A stretch of 38,598 nucleotides of DNA from JBAXPV01 sp037132075 (GTDB lineage: Bacteria; Bacteroidota; Bacteroidia; Bacteroidales; CAIXZF01): NCBI GenBank assembly GCA_037132075.1, contig JBAXPV010000036.1, forward strand, positions 1-38,598, given 5' to 3'. Below the pieces are notes generated by a model. That model searched no databases. It worked only from the letters and a program-made list of their open reading frames with translations, and was not told where the DNA came from. Both the position numbers and the translations under genes were made by a program. Positions 14,809-24,164 of the stretch are shown here, in pieces (the first letter of the stretch is position 1; every line of letters starts with the position of its first letter).

Positions 14809-17244
14809 TCAGAAAGGCATTACAAAGGAGAATTTCCAGCATAAATTATCTTCCGGCTTTTCAAAGGCATAGGCTCCCATTCGGTAAAAAGCCCCAAAGC
14901 CAATATTGGAACTGCCAAAGACAAGAAGTTTGTTCAATAAAATCCCGCTTTCATAAAAGCCTTTTTCCATTGTTTTAAAAGCATAACCATCCTGATATTC
15001 AGGATGCTGTATACTTCCGATGCTTGCTTCTCCTACCAGGGCAATCTCAGGTTGAAAATACTTTTTACGAATCAGCAATTTCCCGAAATTATGATGAAAA
15101 TAAAAGGCCAGGTAACGGTCTGAAGCAAACTCGTTCATTGCCATCGTGGCAAAACTATTCATCGCATATATCGTAAATTGCCCGAGACTGCCGTTTCCAT
15201 TATAGAGTTCTGTAATGGGTAAATTCCCTGTCATGATTCCGCCGCGGAATATCAAGGTAGTTTTCCCCAGGTATTTTGTATAAAACGACTCTGAAATCCT
15301 GAAATCAACCCGGTCAAACTTGAATTGCCCCTGAGCAAGTCCTTTAAATCCATGCACATACTGAAACTGAAGCACAGGATATTTCGTTCCCATCGAAATT
15401 TGCGTCCTCGCATTTTTCATATAGGTTTCTTTATAGGCAAAACGAAAAGCAGTAACCCATTCGGTAAATTTATATGGATTTACAAAAGCGCCTGGATCGG
15501 AGTCTGAAGGGATATAAGAATAGCTGTAAGTTGGCGTTTTAAAGACCTGGTAGAGACTCGAGCTGACAAGAAACCATTTCATGCTGCGAAATTTCACTGA
15601 AAATCTATACGATTCTACTTTGTCCATCCTCACAATCAGGTAATTCCTGAATCTCTCATAAATATTGAGTTTCTGTACATCAAATAACTCGATCCCACCT
15701 GTTTCGAAAACATCCTTCTTATAAGCCAGGTTAATTTCTAACTCATGCCGCGGACTCAACACATAAGCAAATTCTCCACCGTATTTCCAGGTATCATCCT
15801 TGAATCCATAACTCCCATATCCTTCCAGTTTAAACCTTTCTGAAAACCTTCTGTTTGTACTAAGGCCAAGACCAAAACACCAACCCTCATAACCTGTATA
15901 CCGTACAATTTTATCCATTTCAACATCAAGCTTCCAGACAGGAATTCTGCCTGTGGCGAGTGCTTCCAGAAATTTGACTTTTTGATCAAGCTTCTCAGCT
16001 TTTCCAATGCTGTCCATAAACGCATAAGTTCTATGGTCTTTGGCAGTCAGAGAATCCTGCCTGTAGCTAGTCCAATAGTCTTCATCTCTGTGTGTCGACT
16101 CGGGATCCACCACCATCTGTAGCTGGTTAAAGTCCTTCTTATTGATCGATTGATTGATCTTTATCTCTTTCAGGTAGGTTTTCCCAATTCCCACCATATG
16201 CACCGTTCTCGATGAATCCTTGCCCACTGGCAGGTCCAGTGAAGTGAATTCAAGGTTGGTATTCAATTGGACAGGAAACCAGTGAACACTATCAACTTTT
16301 TCATAAAGCTGCTGAACCGAAATACTGATCCCGGCTTCCTGGCGGGCAGGACTTGCAATAACACTTTGAAGGGCATAGCCATCAGTATTGATGTATAAAA
16401 CACCTTTTAAACCATCAAAGTTCCGGTTAAGTAAAGGCCTGAAAGAAATCAGGTAAGTAGTATCTGAGGTCCCTTTATTGAACAAAGTGTCTTCAATCCT
16501 GTAATAATACTTTGAAAAACAACCCGTACTAATCGGGTTGACATAGTTTTTATCAAGAATTGAACTTACCTCCTTATAAAATGAATTGGGCTGCAACATT
16601 GAAATTAAAAGCGTGAACGACGGATCCTGAAGTCCGGAAACCCTGCTGGCCAATACTTTTTTAAAATCATTGTCGGGTGCTTTGAATTTCCTTTCATAGA
16701 CCGATTCAATGATGATGATGTCCTGTTTGCTAAAAATATGCCTTAAACGCGCCAATGATGTATCCTTCTGCAAAGAATCACGCTGAAACAAGGAGTCAAG
16801 TGCCGGTTTAATAATTGTTTTCTCATAAGCTGTATAGGAAAACGAATTAAGTTTTTCAGGATCATTCTGCTCTCTATTCATCAGTACCGACCGGATGATC
16901 CTGTTGGCAGGATTAATCCCCGGGACAATTGTAACCGAATTTAATTCTATACTGGTGGAATATAATTTGATATTAAGCGAGGTGACATTGCTATCAATGT
17001 TCATTTCAACAGCATCATAGCCCAGGTAGGTAGCCTTGATACGAACTATTTTGGAGACATTGCTAATACGAAACCTACCGTCGATGTCGGAATAACAACC
17101 ATGGGTCCCCCCATTGGCAGTCAAACTCACAAATGCCAGGCCCAGACCCGTATGGGCATCCGCTATCTTCCCAAAAACGACATATTGCTGTGAAAAAGCC
17201 AGTAAGGGGAACAGAAAAAGGAGTAATATGAAGTTTAATCGCAT
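14809..17244 (-). CDS. DUF5686 outer-membrane protein with CarboxypepD-like domain
   Basis: The 811-residue protein starts with a signal peptide (MRLNFILLLFLFPLLAFSQQ). A carboxypeptidase-regulatory-like beta-sandwich follows (GKIADAHTGLGLAFVSL, DGRFRISNV, ATYLGYD; about residues 25-105), and the rest matches the DUF5686 family, beginning near NPANRIIRSVLMNREQNDP. The C-terminal half is rich in alternating aromatic strands and ends in F (SFVMPF), typical of an outer-membrane beta-barrel. Such proteins are widespread in Bacteroidota and have no established function. It converges with frr, only 10 nt between the stops. Confidence 0.88.
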   Translation of the reverse strand: MRLNFILLLFLFPLLAFSQQYVVFGKIADAHTGLGLAFVSLTANGGTHGCYSDIDGRFRISNVSKIVRIKATYLGYDAVEMNIDSNVTSLNIKLYSTSIELNSVTIVPGINPANRIIRSVLMNREQNDPEKLNSFSYTAYEKTIIKPALDSLFQRDSLQKDTSLARLRHIFSKQDIIIIESVYERKFKAPDNDFKKVLASRVSGLQDPSFTLLISMLQPNSFYKEVSSILDKNYVNPISTGCFSKYYYRIEDTLFNKGTSDTTYLISFRPLLNRNFDGLKGVLYINTDGYALQSVIASPARQEAGISISVQQLYEKVDSVHWFPVQLNTNLEFTSLDLPVGKDSSRTVHMVGIGKTYLKEIKINQSINKKDFNQLQMVVDPESTHRDEDYWTSYRQDSLTAKDHRTYAFMDSIGKAEKLDQKVKFLEALATGRIPVWKLDVEMDKIVRYTGYEGWCFGLGLSTNRRFSERFKLEGYGSYGFKDDTWKYGGEFAYVLSPRHELEINLAYKKDVFETGGIELFDVQKLNIYERFRNYLIVRMDKVESYRFSVKFRSMKWFLVSSSLYQVFKTPTYSYSYIPSDSDPGAFVNPYKFTEWVTAFRFAYKETYMKNARTQISMGTKYPVLQFQYVHGFKGLAQGQFKFDRVDFRISESFYTKYLGKTTLIFRGGIMTGNLPITELYNGNGSLGQFTIYAMNSFATMAMNEFASDRYLAFYFHHNFGKLLIRKKYFQPEIALVGEASIGSIQHPEYQDGYAFKTMEKGFYESGILLNKLLVFGSSNIGFGAFYRMGAYAFEKPEDNLCWKFSFVMPF

Positions 17245-17251
17245 ATTTCGA

Positions 17252-17259
17252 CAAAGTTA
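17252..17259 (-). promoter_or_regulatory. Probable -7 element for the DUF5686 gene
   Basis: TAACTTTG on the minus strand ends 8 nt before the ATG at 17244. If used, the mRNA would have almost no leader. No clear -33 element is seen. Confidence 0.4.
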
Positions 17260-17321
17260 ACGGTTTCTTAATTTAATTATTGGTTGAAAGTCTTATCTTA
17301 GTGGCTGTTTTCCAAATTTCT

Positions 17322-18164
17322 ATGAAAGTCAGTATTAAGACATCACTGGAAGAAGCTTTATTAAAGCAAAAAACAAGATTTCTGCTAAATGCGGAACAAC
17401 TGCTTCATCATGATGATCCTGAGATCATTCACCAGTTACGACTTTCATTGAAGACGATTCGTTCGATTATGGGCTTTCTTGGGTTCGTTTCGCCAAGTCA
17501 CGACTTTAATAAGAGACATCTGGCCAGCCTTGACAGAACTTTTGAGTTAAGCGGCATACTCAGAGACCAACAGGTACAATTGCAAAACCTTCATCATCTG
17601 CAGGCAGGGTTCAATAAAAACTTCAAACATCTGGAAAAACACCTGATCACCGGTGTCGATGAATCTAAAAAAATATTACGGGCCCGAATAGACAAGAAAG
17701 GGAATAACTACCTTGACAAACTTTTCAACGATTTTTTTGGATTTCTTTATTCCCGTACAGAGCAGGAAATCGCCGCTGCTTATCAGGACCATCTAAACGA
17801 AACGTTCGCCAAGCTACACAGTACTTTTATTAAACAACCGGTATCACTGAAATTTCTGCATTCCCTGAGAAAACAGCTCAAAGATTACATTAATATTTTG
17901 GCATTGATTCATATTGGGGATCCACTGCAGACTGAAGAAGCCATCGCTGAACTGAAACATTTAGATCAGGAGCTTGGAAAATGGCATGACTTGTTAAATA
18001 CCCAAAAATCGATCAGATCATTTCTTAAAAACCATAAAAATCTCTTACTACGTAAAGACGAATACAAACATTTGCAAGTCTTTATCATGGAAGAAATCAA
18101 TTTATCCAGACAATCTATTGAAGATCTGATTGCATTACAAACTCAAGCGAATCAGGCTTCTTAG
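17322..18164 (+). CDS. CHAD domain protein
   Basis: The 280-residue all-helical protein carries the CHAD signature with conserved His and Arg/Lys residues (DPEIIHQLRLSLKTIRSIMG near residue 35, and SLRKQLKDYINIL further on). CHAD domains bind inorganic polyphosphate and are found on polyphosphate granules or next to polyphosphate enzymes; no such gene is near here, so this role is from the family only. I use the ATG at 17322, since the longer frame begins at a TTG (17280) with a non-conserved stretch. It overlaps the mazG-like gene by 4 nt, tail to tail. Confidence 0.8.
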   Translation: MKVSIKTSLEEALLKQKTRFLLNAEQLLHHDDPEIIHQLRLSLKTIRSIMGFLGFVSPSHDFNKRHLASLDRTFELSGILRDQQVQLQNLHHLQAGFNKNFKHLEKHLITGVDESKKILRARIDKKGNNYLDKLFNDFFGFLYSRTEQEIAAAYQDHLNETFAKLHSTFIKQPVSLKFLHSLRKQLKDYINILALIHIGDPLQTEEAIAELKHLDQELGKWHDLLNTQKSIRSFLKNHKNLLLRKDEYKHLQVFIMEEINLSRQSIEDLIALQTQANQAS

Positions 18165-18493
18165 AATAATTTCTTATTCCCTTTATGCCTGTCAGCATCT
18201 CTTGAGTCTTTCTTTTCTATGTTTTTGTGCAATGCTTCTGTAAGGTCGACGCCGGTTTGATTGGCAAGGCAGATCAGAACAAATAAAACGTCGGCAAACT
18301 CATCAGCCAGGTTCACTTCTTTATCGGATTCTTTGTAAGACTGCTCACCATATTTACGCGCCATGATCCTTGCCACTTCGCCAACCTCTTCCATCAAAAG
18401 AGCGGTATTGGTCAACTCATTAAAATACCGCACGCCCTTTGTGTTTACCCATTCATCAACCAATGACTGCGCCTCCTTAATTGTAAGTTCCAT
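18161..18493 (-). CDS. MazG-like nucleotide pyrophosphohydrolase
   Basis: This small (110-residue) all-alpha NTP pyrophosphatase shows the metal-binding pattern EEVGE (35-39) and ADEFADVL (E65, D68), the EExxE...ExxD motif of the MazG/dUTPase-like superfamily. Such enzymes remove pyrophosphate from non-canonical or excess nucleotides; the exact substrate cannot be told. It overlaps the dtd stop codon by 1 nt, so it is probably translated from the same mRNA as rsgA and dtd. Confidence 0.88.
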   Translation of the reverse strand: MELTIKEAQSLVDEWVNTKGVRYFNELTNTALLMEEVGEVARIMARKYGEQSYKESDKEVNLADEFADVLFVLICLANQTGVDLTEALHKNIEKKDSRDADRHKGNKKLF

Positions 18494-18945
18494 TATTCGC
18501 GATTTTTTGTGTCAATCCAGATACTCACCGGGCCACTGTTTACCAGGCTTACTTCCATCCTGGCCCCGAATTCCCCGCTTTGTATTTCTTTTTTCATTTC
18601 TTCTGTAAGGCAAGTTTTAAACGCTTCATATAAAGGAATTGCCTGCTCAGGTCGCGCTGCCCTGATGTAAGAAGGGCGGTTTCCCTTTTTTGTGCTGGCA
18701 TGAAGGGTAAACTGGCTCACCAGCAAGATATCACCACCGGCTTCTATGACGGAAAGATTCATGACGTCTTCAGGATCAGGAAATATCCTTAGTCGGACAA
18801 TTTTTCCACATAACCAAACAACATCATCGTGATTGTCTGATTCTTCTACCCCTAATAGCACCAGGATGCCAAGACCGATCTTCGCAACGATCTTGCTGTC
18901 GATTTCTACTGATGCTTTGCTGACTCTTTGTATTAAAGCTCTCAT
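18493..18945 (-). CDS. dtd: D-aminoacyl-tRNA deacylase
   Basis: DTD frees tRNAs that carry D-amino acids or a mischarged glycine. The 150-residue protein has the two family motifs that form the active site across the dimer: SQFTL (77-81) and NSGPV (136-140). The residue after the latter is Ser where Thr is usual, a mild change. The start is MRALIQRVSKASV. It lies 10 nt after rsgA and overlaps the mazG-like start. Confidence 0.95.
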   Translation of the reverse strand: MRALIQRVSKASVEIDSKIVAKIGLGILVLLGVEESDNHDDVVWLCGKIVRLRIFPDPEDVMNLSVIEAGGDILLVSQFTLHASTKKGNRPSYIRAARPEQAIPLYEAFKTCLTEEMKKEIQSGEFGARMEVSLVNSGPVSIWIDTKNRE

Positions 18946-18955
18946 TGATAATCAT

Positions 18956-19888
18956 TTATTCCCAATCATTCTCTTCCAGTTCTTCATCATCAATGATGCC
19001 GAGATAATTCCGGTAGCGACTGGTGCTGATGTCCCCTTTGGCCAATGCTTCTTTTACGGCACATTTGGGTTCGTGTGTATGGGTACAATTATTAAACTGG
19101 CATTGATCCTGGATCGCCCTGAATTCAGGGAAACGTTCTGCTACCTCTTCTTTGCGAAAGTCTGACAAACCAAATTCCCTGATTCCAGGGGTGTCAATCA
19201 CAAATCCTCCAAAAGAAAGCTCATGCATTTCAGCAAAAGTAGTGGTATGTTTTCCAGATAAGTGGTAGGCCGAAATTGCATTTACTTTTAGATCGAGTCC
19301 CGGCTCAAGACCATTAAGCAAAGCAGATTTCCCAACGCCAGAATGGCCACTGAATAAAGTGACTTTATCTTTAATGATTTCTTTCAATTCCTGGATATTA
19401 TCCCCTCTTAAAGCTGAAACCGGATATACAGGATAGCCAATACCTTCGTAAAGTATCTTTAGATCAAGGAATCGTTGAAGCCATTCCCCTTCATACAAAT
19501 CTATCTTGTTAATAATCAATGCCGCAGGGATATGATAAGCTTCGGCAGTTGTAAGGAAACGGTCGATGAATGCAAGATGTGTACGCGGAAAACCTACTGT
19601 TACCACCAGGTAAGCCTGATCAATATTGGCTGCCATGATCTGGTATACTCTCGAAAGATTTGTCGATTTGCGGATGATATAATTCTTCCGTTCATGGATC
19701 ACAGTAATCATCCCGCTTTCTTGGCCTTCTTCAAGGATAAAATCAACGCGATCGCCCACAGCCAAAGGATTTGTCCCCTTTAATCCATGAATTTTAAACT
19801 GGCCCCGCAGCCGGCATTCCACCCTGTGACCGTTTTCCTGCCTGACAATCACCCAGCTTCCTGTTGATTTTACAACGATTCCTTCCAA
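18956..19888 (-). CDS. rsgA: Ribosome small-subunit GTPase RsgA
   Basis: RsgA checks late maturation of the 30S subunit. The 310-residue protein has an N-terminal OB fold, then a circularly permuted GTPase domain: NKID (127-130) comes before GHSGVGKS (181-188) and DTPG (232-235). A C-terminal zinc site uses C263, C268, H270 and C276. The start codon is a TTG at 19888 giving MEGIVVKSTGSW, which fits the family N-terminus; no in-frame ATG is near. It heads the rsgA-dtd-mazG run. Confidence 0.95.
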   Translation of the reverse strand: MEGIVVKSTGSWVIVRQENGHRVECRLRGQFKIHGLKGTNPLAVGDRVDFILEEGQESGMITVIHERKNYIIRKSTNLSRVYQIMAANIDQAYLVVTVGFPRTHLAFIDRFLTTAEAYHIPAALIINKIDLYEGEWLQRFLDLKILYEGIGYPVYPVSALRGDNIQELKEIIKDKVTLFSGHSGVGKSALLNGLEPGLDLKVNAISAYHLSGKHTTTFAEMHELSFGGFVIDTPGIREFGLSDFRKEEVAERFPEFRAIQDQCQFNNCTHTHEPKCAVKEALAKGDISTSRYRNYLGIIDDEELEENDWE

Positions 19889-19973
19889 GTTATTTCATTG
19901 ATTTAAAACTGTTTATTATCCAACAATATTTCCATGAAGCACTATCGCAAGAGAAAATTCTGATAATCTATGG

Positions 19974-20004
19974 CAAAGTTATCATTTTTTAGGCTGTCGA
20001 CCAA
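19974..20004 (-). promoter_or_regulatory. Probable promoter of the rsgA operon
   Basis: On the minus strand, TTG (20004-20002), a 20-nt spacer and TAACTTTG (19981-19974) fit the Bacteroidota promoter. It overlaps the last codons of dprA and leaves a leader of about 80 nt before the rsgA TTG. Confidence 0.5.
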
Positions 20005-21079
20005 TACAATAGCGCTTCCCGGGCAGAATGCTCAGAATCTGGTTCAATTCCATGTTTAACAAACAGGCTGAGAGTCTGTTTAATGTGAATCCGGAAGCAA
20101 GACACAGGGCATCAATCCCAATTTCTTTGTTTTCAAGGATAATCCTAAGCAAGAGCTCCTCGTCCGCTGTTAAATCACGAAACAAAGTCTGTTGGCCTTC
20201 ATTTTGTGTCGCAGCTTCCCATCCCATTTGCCACATAAAGTCAGCCGGGGATTGAATCAATGCCGCTTTGTTGTTACTGATCAGGTAATTACAACCTTCT
20301 GAGAACGGATCGCCCCAACGACCTGGTATTGAAAAGACATCCCGACTGTAGGAATTTGCAATATCCGCCGTGATCAGCGCCCCGCCTTCCCTCGCACCCT
20401 CCACCACTACGATCGCGTCGCAGAGGCCAGCAATGATACGGTTACGGCAAGGGAAATTCTCCCGATCAGGTTTGGTGCCGCTGGGGAAGTCGGTGAGCAA
20501 GCCACCCTGGCTTAACATCTTTTCCGCCAGGCTTTTATTGGATGCGGGATACAGACGATCGAGGCCATGCCCGAGTACGCCAACCGTCATCAGGCCATTA
20601 TCCAAGGCAGCCCGGTGCGAACAGGTATCTATTCCGTAGGCCAGGCCGCTGACAATTAAAACATTGGAACCAGCCAGGTTTTCTATCAGGTTTCGGCAGG
20701 CTTCTTTCCCATAAGCTGTTGCTTTTCGGGTACCGACAACCGCAATTACCCGCATCGGGTTCAGATCAGCATTGCCTTTATAGTACATCACGACAGGGCT
20801 GTCAGCGCACTGCTTCAGCCTGAATGGAAAATCATCATCCTGAAAGGAGTAGATCCTGATTTTGTAACGTTCACAAAAGGAAAGCTCCTTTTCAGCAGTC
20901 TGCAAAGATTTACTGTTTCTGAGAAGCTCAGCGAATTTCTGACCAATCCCCGGAATATGAGTCAGATGCTGATTTTTCTCTCGATAGACTGCTTCAGCTG
21001 AGCCGCAAAAGGCAATAAGTTTCCGGGCATTAACCGGGCCGATCCCGGGTATCATCGAGATCCAAAGTGAATAGAGCAT
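19982..21079 (-). CDS. dprA: DNA processing protein DprA
   Basis: DprA loads RecA on incoming single-stranded DNA during natural transformation. The 365-residue protein has an N-terminal helix-hairpin-helix region (IPGIGPVNARKLIAFCG), the Rossmann core with VVGTRKATAYGKEA, SGLAYGID and a conserved FPCRNRIIAGL, and a C-terminal winged-helix-like domain. All expected parts are present, so the gene looks intact. It stands alone, as usual; no other competence gene is nearby. Confidence 0.94.
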   Translation of the reverse strand: MLYSLWISMIPGIGPVNARKLIAFCGSAEAVYREKNQHLTHIPGIGQKFAELLRNSKSLQTAEKELSFCERYKIRIYSFQDDDFPFRLKQCADSPVVMYYKGNADLNPMRVIAVVGTRKATAYGKEACRNLIENLAGSNVLIVSGLAYGIDTCSHRAALDNGLMTVGVLGHGLDRLYPASNKSLAEKMLSQGGLLTDFPSGTKPDRENFPCRNRIIAGLCDAIVVVEGAREGGALITADIANSYSRDVFSIPGRWGDPFSEGCNYLISNNKAALIQSPADFMWQMGWEAATQNEGQQTLFRDLTADEELLLRIILENKEIGIDALCLASGFTLNRLSACLLNMELNQILSILPGKRYCIGRQPKK

Positions 21080-21239
21080 TTGAAAGCTATTTAAAGGGTT
21101 CCGTTTCTTATATTGACGGAAATTGAGGGCCTCAGTGGAAAAATAAAATGAAATATTTTTTTAACCCCTAATATCAAGGCTTTAGAATTTATCCTTTTGA
21201 TAATCAAAAAAAAAGCTGATTTTTGCTAAAAATTCATTT

Positions 21240-21635
21240 GTGACTGAACTCTGGAGTTATAGCTTTCTGGCAAAATTTATCAAGTTTGGGGTGGTCGGGG
21301 CCAGTGGGCTTGTCGTAGATTTTGGTTTTACGATACTCTGCAAAGAAGTCCTGAGAATTCAAAAATACGTTTCTAATGCCATCGGCTTTACCCTGGCAGC
21401 TACTTCCAATTATTATTTAAACAGAGTCTGGACCTTTGAAAGTAAAAATCCGGCGATTGGCGTGGAATTTTCCGAATTTTTCATCATTTCCCTGATTGGC
21501 CTGGGGCTAAACACCCTTATCCTGTATGTCCTTGTAAGTAAATTTGGGAAGAAATTCTATGTGTCCAAAGCCATTGCCATTGCCCTGGTGACCTTATGGA
21601 ATTTCTTTGCCAATGCTTTCTTTACTTTCCGTTAA
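21240..21635 (+). CDS. GtrA family membrane protein 1
   Basis: This 131-residue protein has about four membrane segments and the GtrA pattern (FIKFGVVGASGLVVDFGF, then NYYLNRVWTF, and a final WNFFANAFFTFR). GtrA-type proteins are thought to move lipid-linked sugars such as polyprenyl-phosphate glucose across the membrane. The start is a GTG at 21240 and no ATG is available. It overlaps the ChaN-like gene by 4 nt, tail to tail. A second family member lies at 34343. Confidence 0.85.
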   Translation: MTELWSYSFLAKFIKFGVVGASGLVVDFGFTILCKEVLRIQKYVSNAIGFTLAATSNYYLNRVWTFESKNPAIGVEFSEFFIISLIGLGLNTLILYVLVSKFGKKFYVSKAIAIALVTLWNFFANAFFTFR

Positions 21636-22519
21636 GGATAAGTTTTAGTCATTCTTTCAGGGACAACCAGTATATAGTCAGCTTTCCCTTTTTGATCCTT
21701 TTTTAACTCATCAATGGATTCCTGTTCGCAGGATGAGATAGTAACAATCCTTAATTCAGGGCTTGCATGTTTGAGGTACCATACTATTCCCTCAAAGTCT
21801 TCACTGTGATAAGTTCCGTTAAAATGCAGAAACACCTTGCCTTTACTCCAGTTTTTCAAGATAAAATGAGCCATTGTAGCATCTTTCGCGGCCTGGGCTT
21901 TCGGGTAATTGGTGGAATCATATCCGGGCGGGATGCTTTCCTTTTCAGAAAGCATAATCTTGTAATTTTTCAAAGTATCTACATACGGAAAAGGCAAAGG
22001 AGCAATATAAGTCTTGGCCATGGCACTCAGACTGTCAAGCCCTTTAAATCCTTTTGAAAAAACTATAGAGGCATAACGGCGTGGAATATTGGTCGCAATA
22101 AACGGTATCTTTTTGCTTTTGGCAAACTCAATCAAAGGCTTATAATCTGTTTTATAATTCTTCCAGAGTTTCACTTCATCTTCAAAAGAGCGTGTTTTTA
22201 CAGTCCCTGACAGGTATTCGCTCAACAACAATTGATTGTCAGCTTCAAACATTTCGGCACCTAAAACAAGGAGTTCCTTTTTTTCATTGTAAAGATCACG
22301 CGCCAGCTCACGCTCTAGCCAATGGCAAATAGGATTGTCGTGCATTTCACCAAAAAAGACAATATCTGCATTTTTTGCGTCCTTAAAAAGGTCATTATAA
22401 TCAGTAGTATTCCCTTTTTGATCAAAAAACTGATACGCAGCTTTGTCAGCTTTCATGGCGACAGCCAAAACAAATAACAGAGATAAAATACTAACTGATA
22501 AGTATTTATTGTACTTCAT
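21632..22519 (-). CDS. ChaN/EreA-like haem-binding family protein
   Basis: This 295-residue protein has an N-terminal signal (YLSVSILSLLFVLAVAM) and the ChaN signatures GEMHDNPICHWLE and GAEMFEADNQ. ChaN-family proteins bind haem or act in iron uptake; the related Tiki/EreA fold includes metalloproteases. No Cys follows the signal, so it is likely periplasmic and not a lipoprotein. It is the last gene of the long minus-strand run and lies about 70 nt after the O-antigen ligase-like gene. Confidence 0.8.
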   Translation of the reverse strand: MKYNKYLSVSILSLLFVLAVAMKADKAAYQFFDQKGNTTDYNDLFKDAKNADIVFFGEMHDNPICHWLERELARDLYNEKKELLVLGAEMFEADNQLLLSEYLSGTVKTRSFEDEVKLWKNYKTDYKPLIEFAKSKKIPFIATNIPRRYASIVFSKGFKGLDSLSAMAKTYIAPLPFPYVDTLKNYKIMLSEKESIPPGYDSTNYPKAQAAKDATMAHFILKNWSKGKVFLHFNGTYHSEDFEGIVWYLKHASPELRIVTISSCEQESIDELKKDQKGKADYILVVPERMTKTYP

Positions 22520-22587
22520 AGCGATAGGTATTGCAAAACAATAAGACGAATATGCCCGGGCACAAAGGGCACCAATTCAAAGATAGC

Positions 22588-24144
22588 TTATTTTTCTTCA
22601 GGCACAAACAGGAAAAAGCAGTAAAAAAATGCAGCAAAACTCACTCCGGCTTGTGATTCAATCGTATCCTCAGCCAACATCGCCAATAAGAGGATCATAA
22701 GAAAACAAAAGAACAACCCAGGCCTCAGCTGTCCAAGCTTAAATGCTGGGTAAAACAAGGCAAAAAGAAAGACAAACAGCCCGATAATGCCTAAACCTAC
22801 AGTGATAGAAAGGTATTGATTGTGAGACCGCCTGCGCCATTCCGGGCTGAGTTTCGCATGGGTTTCTTCGTAATATTCACTAAACACCGTGTTCATGTCG
22901 CCTGTACCAACCCCAAGTATCGGGTTTCTGGAAATTAATGCCAGCGATGCCTTCCAGTATTCAATGCGCATCATTACGGAAAATCCGCTCGCATTCCCGT
23001 TTTGGCTGTAATTTTGAATCTCCCAAAACACTTGTCGAATCCGCATAGCAATTCCATGATCATTCAGGTCCCTGACATCAGTACACGCCAATTCAATATG
23101 GGATATCTCATTATCAGTCAGCGAATAAAAACCGACACTATCTTTTCTTAATCCTCTTGAGGTCATATACCTGAACAAAACATTTTTAATATCAAATCCT
23201 GTTTTCACCATACTGTCAAAAGGACAATGACTTCGCAAATTCCAGGCTTTACGCAATTCTGGCTCACATATATAAATCCACAAAGGATGTCCATTTACGA
23301 TTTGTTTTGAGCTTGTATCATTATAATAAGGGTTTCCGCCCTGACTAAATTGATCCAGTGTTTTGAAATCTATCTTTTCAGGCTGCTCGAATTCTTTATA
23401 CTGCGCATGAATAAATTGTATGCACAAGAACAACAAAAACATCACCCCCGTATAGGCAGCCAGGCGAAGTCCAAGCTTCAGATGACTGTGAAGATAATGA
23501 AGTAAAAAAACAAGACTTATACCACCCAGTATCCCAATCCCAGTGAGTGACTGAGCCATAAAAAGGAATACGATAAACCACAATATCAAACAATAATAGA
23601 GGATTTTAGGGATGTTAAACACCTTTTGGGGTTTCGCGATAAGGTATGCCAGGAGGACAATAGCCAACACTACATTCAGAGAAAAGATAATATGTGAGAT
23701 ATAAGGGAATATATAACGGATGTCTGAATATTCAACCGTAAAATATAAGCAGGTACTAGCAATACTGCCACCCAAGACCGATGCAATGTACAGGAAGATC
23801 AAGGTCAGCCTGCTGTTTTTGCTGATCGGGTCAGAAGTGCTAATAATGAGCGGAAGCAGCAAGAGCGGGACTTTCGTACGAAGATCCTTCAAGGCATAAT
23901 CAAAATCACTGGTATAGAGTAAACCTGTTACATGAACCAGGTAAATCAGGCAAAACGCAAGGACCAGCTTATTATTAAAAAACTGTTGCAACTTTACAGC
24001 AAGCTTGCCCTCTGCTAACCAATTGGCCAGCAACAATATCTGGGCAATGCTCATGACAAAAAGAGACAGTGGTAGCGCTGCGATCAACAGCAAGAGGCCT
24101 GTAAAATACAAGCGATGATGGATTATATTTCTGCTTACCGGCAT
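22588..24144 (-). CDS. O-antigen ligase/polymerase-like (Wzy_C) membrane protein
   Basis: The 518-residue protein has about ten or more membrane segments and a large central soluble loop (about residues 250-390). After that loop the RNPILGVGTGDMNTVF motif and SHNQYLSITVGLGIIGLF match the Wzy_C/O-antigen ligase family. These proteins join or polymerise sugar chains on lipid carriers. Ligase (WaaL-type) and polymerase activity cannot be told apart from sequence. It begins 20 nt after the S41 protease stop. Confidence 0.83.
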   Translation of the reverse strand: MPVSRNIIHHRLYFTGLLLLIAALPLSLFVMSIAQILLLANWLAEGKLAVKLQQFFNNKLVLAFCLIYLVHVTGLLYTSDFDYALKDLRTKVPLLLLPLIISTSDPISKNSRLTLIFLYIASVLGGSIASTCLYFTVEYSDIRYIFPYISHIIFSLNVVLAIVLLAYLIAKPQKVFNIPKILYYCLILWFIVFLFMAQSLTGIGILGGISLVFLLHYLHSHLKLGLRLAAYTGVMFLLFLCIQFIHAQYKEFEQPEKIDFKTLDQFSQGGNPYYNDTSSKQIVNGHPLWIYICEPELRKAWNLRSHCPFDSMVKTGFDIKNVLFRYMTSRGLRKDSVGFYSLTDNEISHIELACTDVRDLNDHGIAMRIRQVFWEIQNYSQNGNASGFSVMMRIEYWKASLALISRNPILGVGTGDMNTVFSEYYEETHAKLSPEWRRRSHNQYLSITVGLGIIGLFVFLFALFYPAFKLGQLRPGLFFCFLMILLLAMLAEDTIESQAGVSFAAFFYCFFLFVPEEK

Positions 24145-24164
24145 GGTGTTAGCCCCGGGAAGCC